Origin: Pseudomonadales bacterium
Lineage (GTDB): Bacteria; Pseudomonadota; Gammaproteobacteria; Pseudomonadales; Pseudohongiellaceae
Reading direction: 5' to 3'
DNA length: 64,000 nucleotides
Assembly (NCBI GenBank): GCA_024234365.1
Contig: JACKOK010000003.1
Coordinates: 1-64,000 of the forward strand
Part shown: positions 62,323 to 64,000 of the stretch, in pieces
Layout: the number at the start of each line of letters is the position of its first letter
How positions within the stretch are numbered: position 1 is the first letter of the stretch
Notes under the pieces: generated by a model
Told to the model about the DNA's origin: nothing
The model's database searches: none
Seen by the model: only the letters and a program-made list of their open reading frames with translations
Program-made: the position numbers and the translations under genes

Positions 62323-63426
62323 ATGAAATCAAGTGCATCCGTATTCTTTCTCCTTCTCTTCCTATCAATCAATTGCTACGGGCTAACTTCATACTGTTAT
62401 CACGACGGAGGGTTAACTCCGACCTTGCGTAACATGGGATCGTATACCAATACTGACTATCTATTAGATACTCAGCACGCTATCCGGTCTAGATTATACA
62501 GTCCTATTTCTGATACAGATTGGGATATAATAACAATGCAAAGCGGTGGTGGATCAAGGACAGTTTCGCTAGGAGTAACTGGCCAATATGGATCTTGGGT
62601 ATTCGATGGAGCTTCCATGAGGGGATTTTACGAAAGTCCCATCTTTTGGGCTGCTCCCGGGTACGAAGAGTGCGACCATACTTTTATAAACAATGAAGTC
62701 ACAACGACTTTAACAGTTTCAGATAATACAGTTAAAGCCGGAGATTCTATTACTATCACTTGGAGCGGAGTCAATGCCACGACGTGTACCGCAGCGGGAG
62801 AAACTTGGGCCACGTCGGGAACTCTTCCATTGATTGCCACTGAGGATTTGGCGGGCACTCATTACATGACTTGTGTCTATCAAGACGGTTACCCTGAAGG
62901 TATACACCTCCACGATAGTGATCAATCTACGCCGTTTACTATGTATGTTACCCCCTCTTGCTATGTGACCTCCGAAGAGATTAACGCTGTTGCTACAATG
63001 TCTTCTTGGTCTATTCTTCCTTACGAACAAGGCATTGAGTTCATATGCAACAGTGACACCATTAGTAATGCCCATTACATCGACTCTTTCAACGCGTGTG
63101 CAGGTTGCCCGCCACAACTCAATGACCCTTGCAAATTGACTTGGCCAGCTAGCCGCACTAATCGGATAGCCGCGGCTCATAGTCACCCATATTTTCAGTT
63201 CGCGTCGGAATACCTGCCATCACCAGGTGTTAGCATAGGATGTTATGGGCCGGATGTAGCATATCCCAACCCGACTTCCGGAGATTTAGTCAGCATAAAT
63301 GCTGGTGCAGAACAATTTAGCGATTACGACTATGCGTCCACTTCAGCTTTAGGGGGTTCTATATATTTGAAGACTCCTACTGGAGTCATGAAGAAGTATG
63401 ATGGAACGATAACGGTGCTGCCATGA
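62323..63426 (+). CDS. Secreted Ig-like plus JAMM/DUF4329-type protein
   Basis: The 367-residue precursor starts MKSSASVFFLLLFLSINCYG (signal peptide). Residues about 125-210 form an Ig-like domain (TVSDNTVKAGDSITITWSGVNATTCTA). The C-terminal part carries a metalloprotease-like motif: HSHP (286-289) in AAAHSHPYFQFASEY, then FSDYD with Ser333-x-x-Asp336, then SIYLKTPTGVMKKY, as in DUF4329/JAB domains of polymorphic-toxin type. The spacing between the two parts is longer than in JAMM enzymes. The gene is AT-rich, likely acquired, and overlaps the next gene by 4 bp. Toxin, processing enzyme and structural domain are all possible. Confidence 0.65.
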   Translation: MKSSASVFFLLLFLSINCYGLTSYCYHDGGLTPTLRNMGSYTNTDYLLDTQHAIRSRLYSPISDTDWDIITMQSGGGSRTVSLGVTGQYGSWVFDGASMRGFYESPIFWAAPGYEECDHTFINNEVTTTLTVSDNTVKAGDSITITWSGVNATTCTAAGETWATSGTLPLIATEDLAGTHYMTCVYQDGYPEGIHLHDSDQSTPFTMYVTPSCYVTSEEINAVATMSSWSILPYEQGIEFICNSDTISNAHYIDSFNACAGCPPQLNDPCKLTWPASRTNRIAAAHSHPYFQFASEYLPSPGVSIGCYGPDVAYPNPTSGDLVSINAGAEQFSDYDYASTSALGGSIYLKTPTGVMKKYDGTITVLP

Positions 63427-64000
63427 AATATTCTTTCAAATACTTAATACCAATAAGAATCTGCAAATTGGTCATGTTGCTCGTCGTAATTCCGGAGGCT
63501 GTGCATGCTCAGCCTCAAACATGCTCCGTTTCTGATCTCTCCTGCTTAGATAATAGTCACGTTCAGGCATGTAAAGTAGGAGAAAAGGCAATTGAATCGT
63601 GCCTATCTTGGCTGAACTTGTTACAGGAGCTGATTGGAGATAATCCATTAGTTACCGAACTGCATATCGTAAAGGGGTTTGCACACTATTCCCTGTATGA
63701 AAGGCTAAGACATTCTGACTCTGAGCTCTCTGGGATGCACAAAGATCTGGCTAAGAATGCATTTTATACTGCTCATACTATTGATGAGGCCAGTGTCCAA
63801 GCAATGCGAGGCTTGAGCAATACTTCTGAAACGATTGACGATGTGATGCTATGGAACAATCGAATTATGAAGGTGGACCCGTCCGATAATATTGCAGCGC
63901 GAACGATTTCCTCGTTGATTATTCAAGAGAAAGGACAGCAGGGTTACATTGATGCAGCGAACCTTCTGGCTAAGAATTATTCAATTATGGAAGATGGCTC
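63423..64000 (+). CDS. Exported helical-repeat protein, partial (continues past window)
   Basis: The ATG at 63423 overlaps the preceding stop (ATGA). The frame stays open to the window end, giving at least 192 residues. It has a signal peptide (MKYSFKYLIPIRICKLVMLL, cleavage near VHAQ). A Cys-rich head (CSVSDLSCLDNSHVQACKVGEKAIESC) is followed by helical repeats such as AFYTAHTIDEASVQAMRGLS and EKGQQGYIDAANLLAKNY. The style resembles TPR/Sel1-like repeats, but spacing is irregular and the family is not certain. It probably works with the JAMM-motif protein because the genes are translationally linked. Confidence 0.6.
   Translation, partial: MKYSFKYLIPIRICKLVMLLVVIPEAVHAQPQTCSVSDLSCLDNSHVQACKVGEKAIESCLSWLNLLQELIGDNPLVTELHIVKGFAHYSLYERLRHSDSELSGMHKDLAKNAFYTAHTIDEASVQAMRGLSNTSETIDDVMLWNNRIMKVDPSDNIAARTISSLIIQEKGQQGYIDAANLLAKNYSIMEDG

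Overview
The window is chromosomal DNA from a gammaproteobacterium, most likely an aerobic, probably aquatic heterotroph. The lineage call rests on the rpoA-rplQ end of the ribosomal operon, a complete 13-gene nuo operon with fused nuoCD, a 4Fe-4S NuoG of the enterobacterial/pseudomonad type, and glpK/glpD. The genus cannot be read from the sequence alone. Most of the window is GC-rich. The last 3 kb (about 60950-64000) are clearly AT-rich and look acquired.

Layout. 1-1300: 3' end of rpoA, then rplQ and a terminator. 1310-7900: a class V aminotransferase, an LspA-like peptidase, small membrane proteins, and the divergent glycerol genes glpK (followed by a histidine phosphatase and a DUF1499 protein) and glpD. 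7900-13400: a secreted cytochrome c/copper-monooxygenase-like protein with a secreted partner, poorly known membrane and exported proteins, a palindromic repeat and a CBS-domain protein. 13500-18450: leuS, then a redoxin-cytochrome c-monooxygenase-like protein that has lost most catalytic residues, then a glycine-zipper lipoprotein. 18500-24830: trxC, an MFS transporter, SMI1/KNR4, a carboxylesterase, a glutaredoxin, a VOC protein, a TetR regulator and an exported FAH-fold protein. 25170-29551: a run of a serine hydrolase, an esterase and a ModF-like tandem ABC ATPase, then a CBS protein. 29976-44743: nuoABCDEFGHIJKLMN. 44756-49620: pxpA and pxpBC (5-oxoprolinase), separated by an oppositely oriented gene for a secreted protein built of three 190-200-residue repeats. 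49784-53990: a copper-resistance cluster (copL-like, copA, frameshifted copB) and a SIMPL protein. 54009-60932: an Ig-like secreted protein, a lipoprotein, a PQQ alcohol dehydrogenase-cytochrome c fusion, a 171-bp tandem repeat and a tannase/feruloyl esterase-type enzyme. 61453-64000: three consecutive exported proteins, the middle one with an Ig-like domain and a JAMM/DUF4329-type His/Ser/Asp motif.

How the genes fit together. Complex I, GlpD and the PQQ/cytochrome c enzymes feed electrons into an aerobic respiratory chain. A near-perfect FNR/Anr box lies upstream of the PQQ dehydrogenase and a divergent lipoprotein, suggesting oxygen control. The cop genes give periplasmic copper oxidation and efflux. 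The esterases, tannase-like enzyme, 5-oxoprolinase and FAH-fold protein suggest growth on organic esters, aromatics and peptides.

Most unusual features: the AT-rich exported-protein operon at the right end, the three-repeat protein inside the pxp cluster, the catalytically stripped redoxin/cytochrome/monooxygenase protein, a palindromic repeat family present as one single copy and one 171-bp triplicate, and several apparent frameshifts within 1.2 kb (copB and the SIMPL gene), two of them in GGGG runs.
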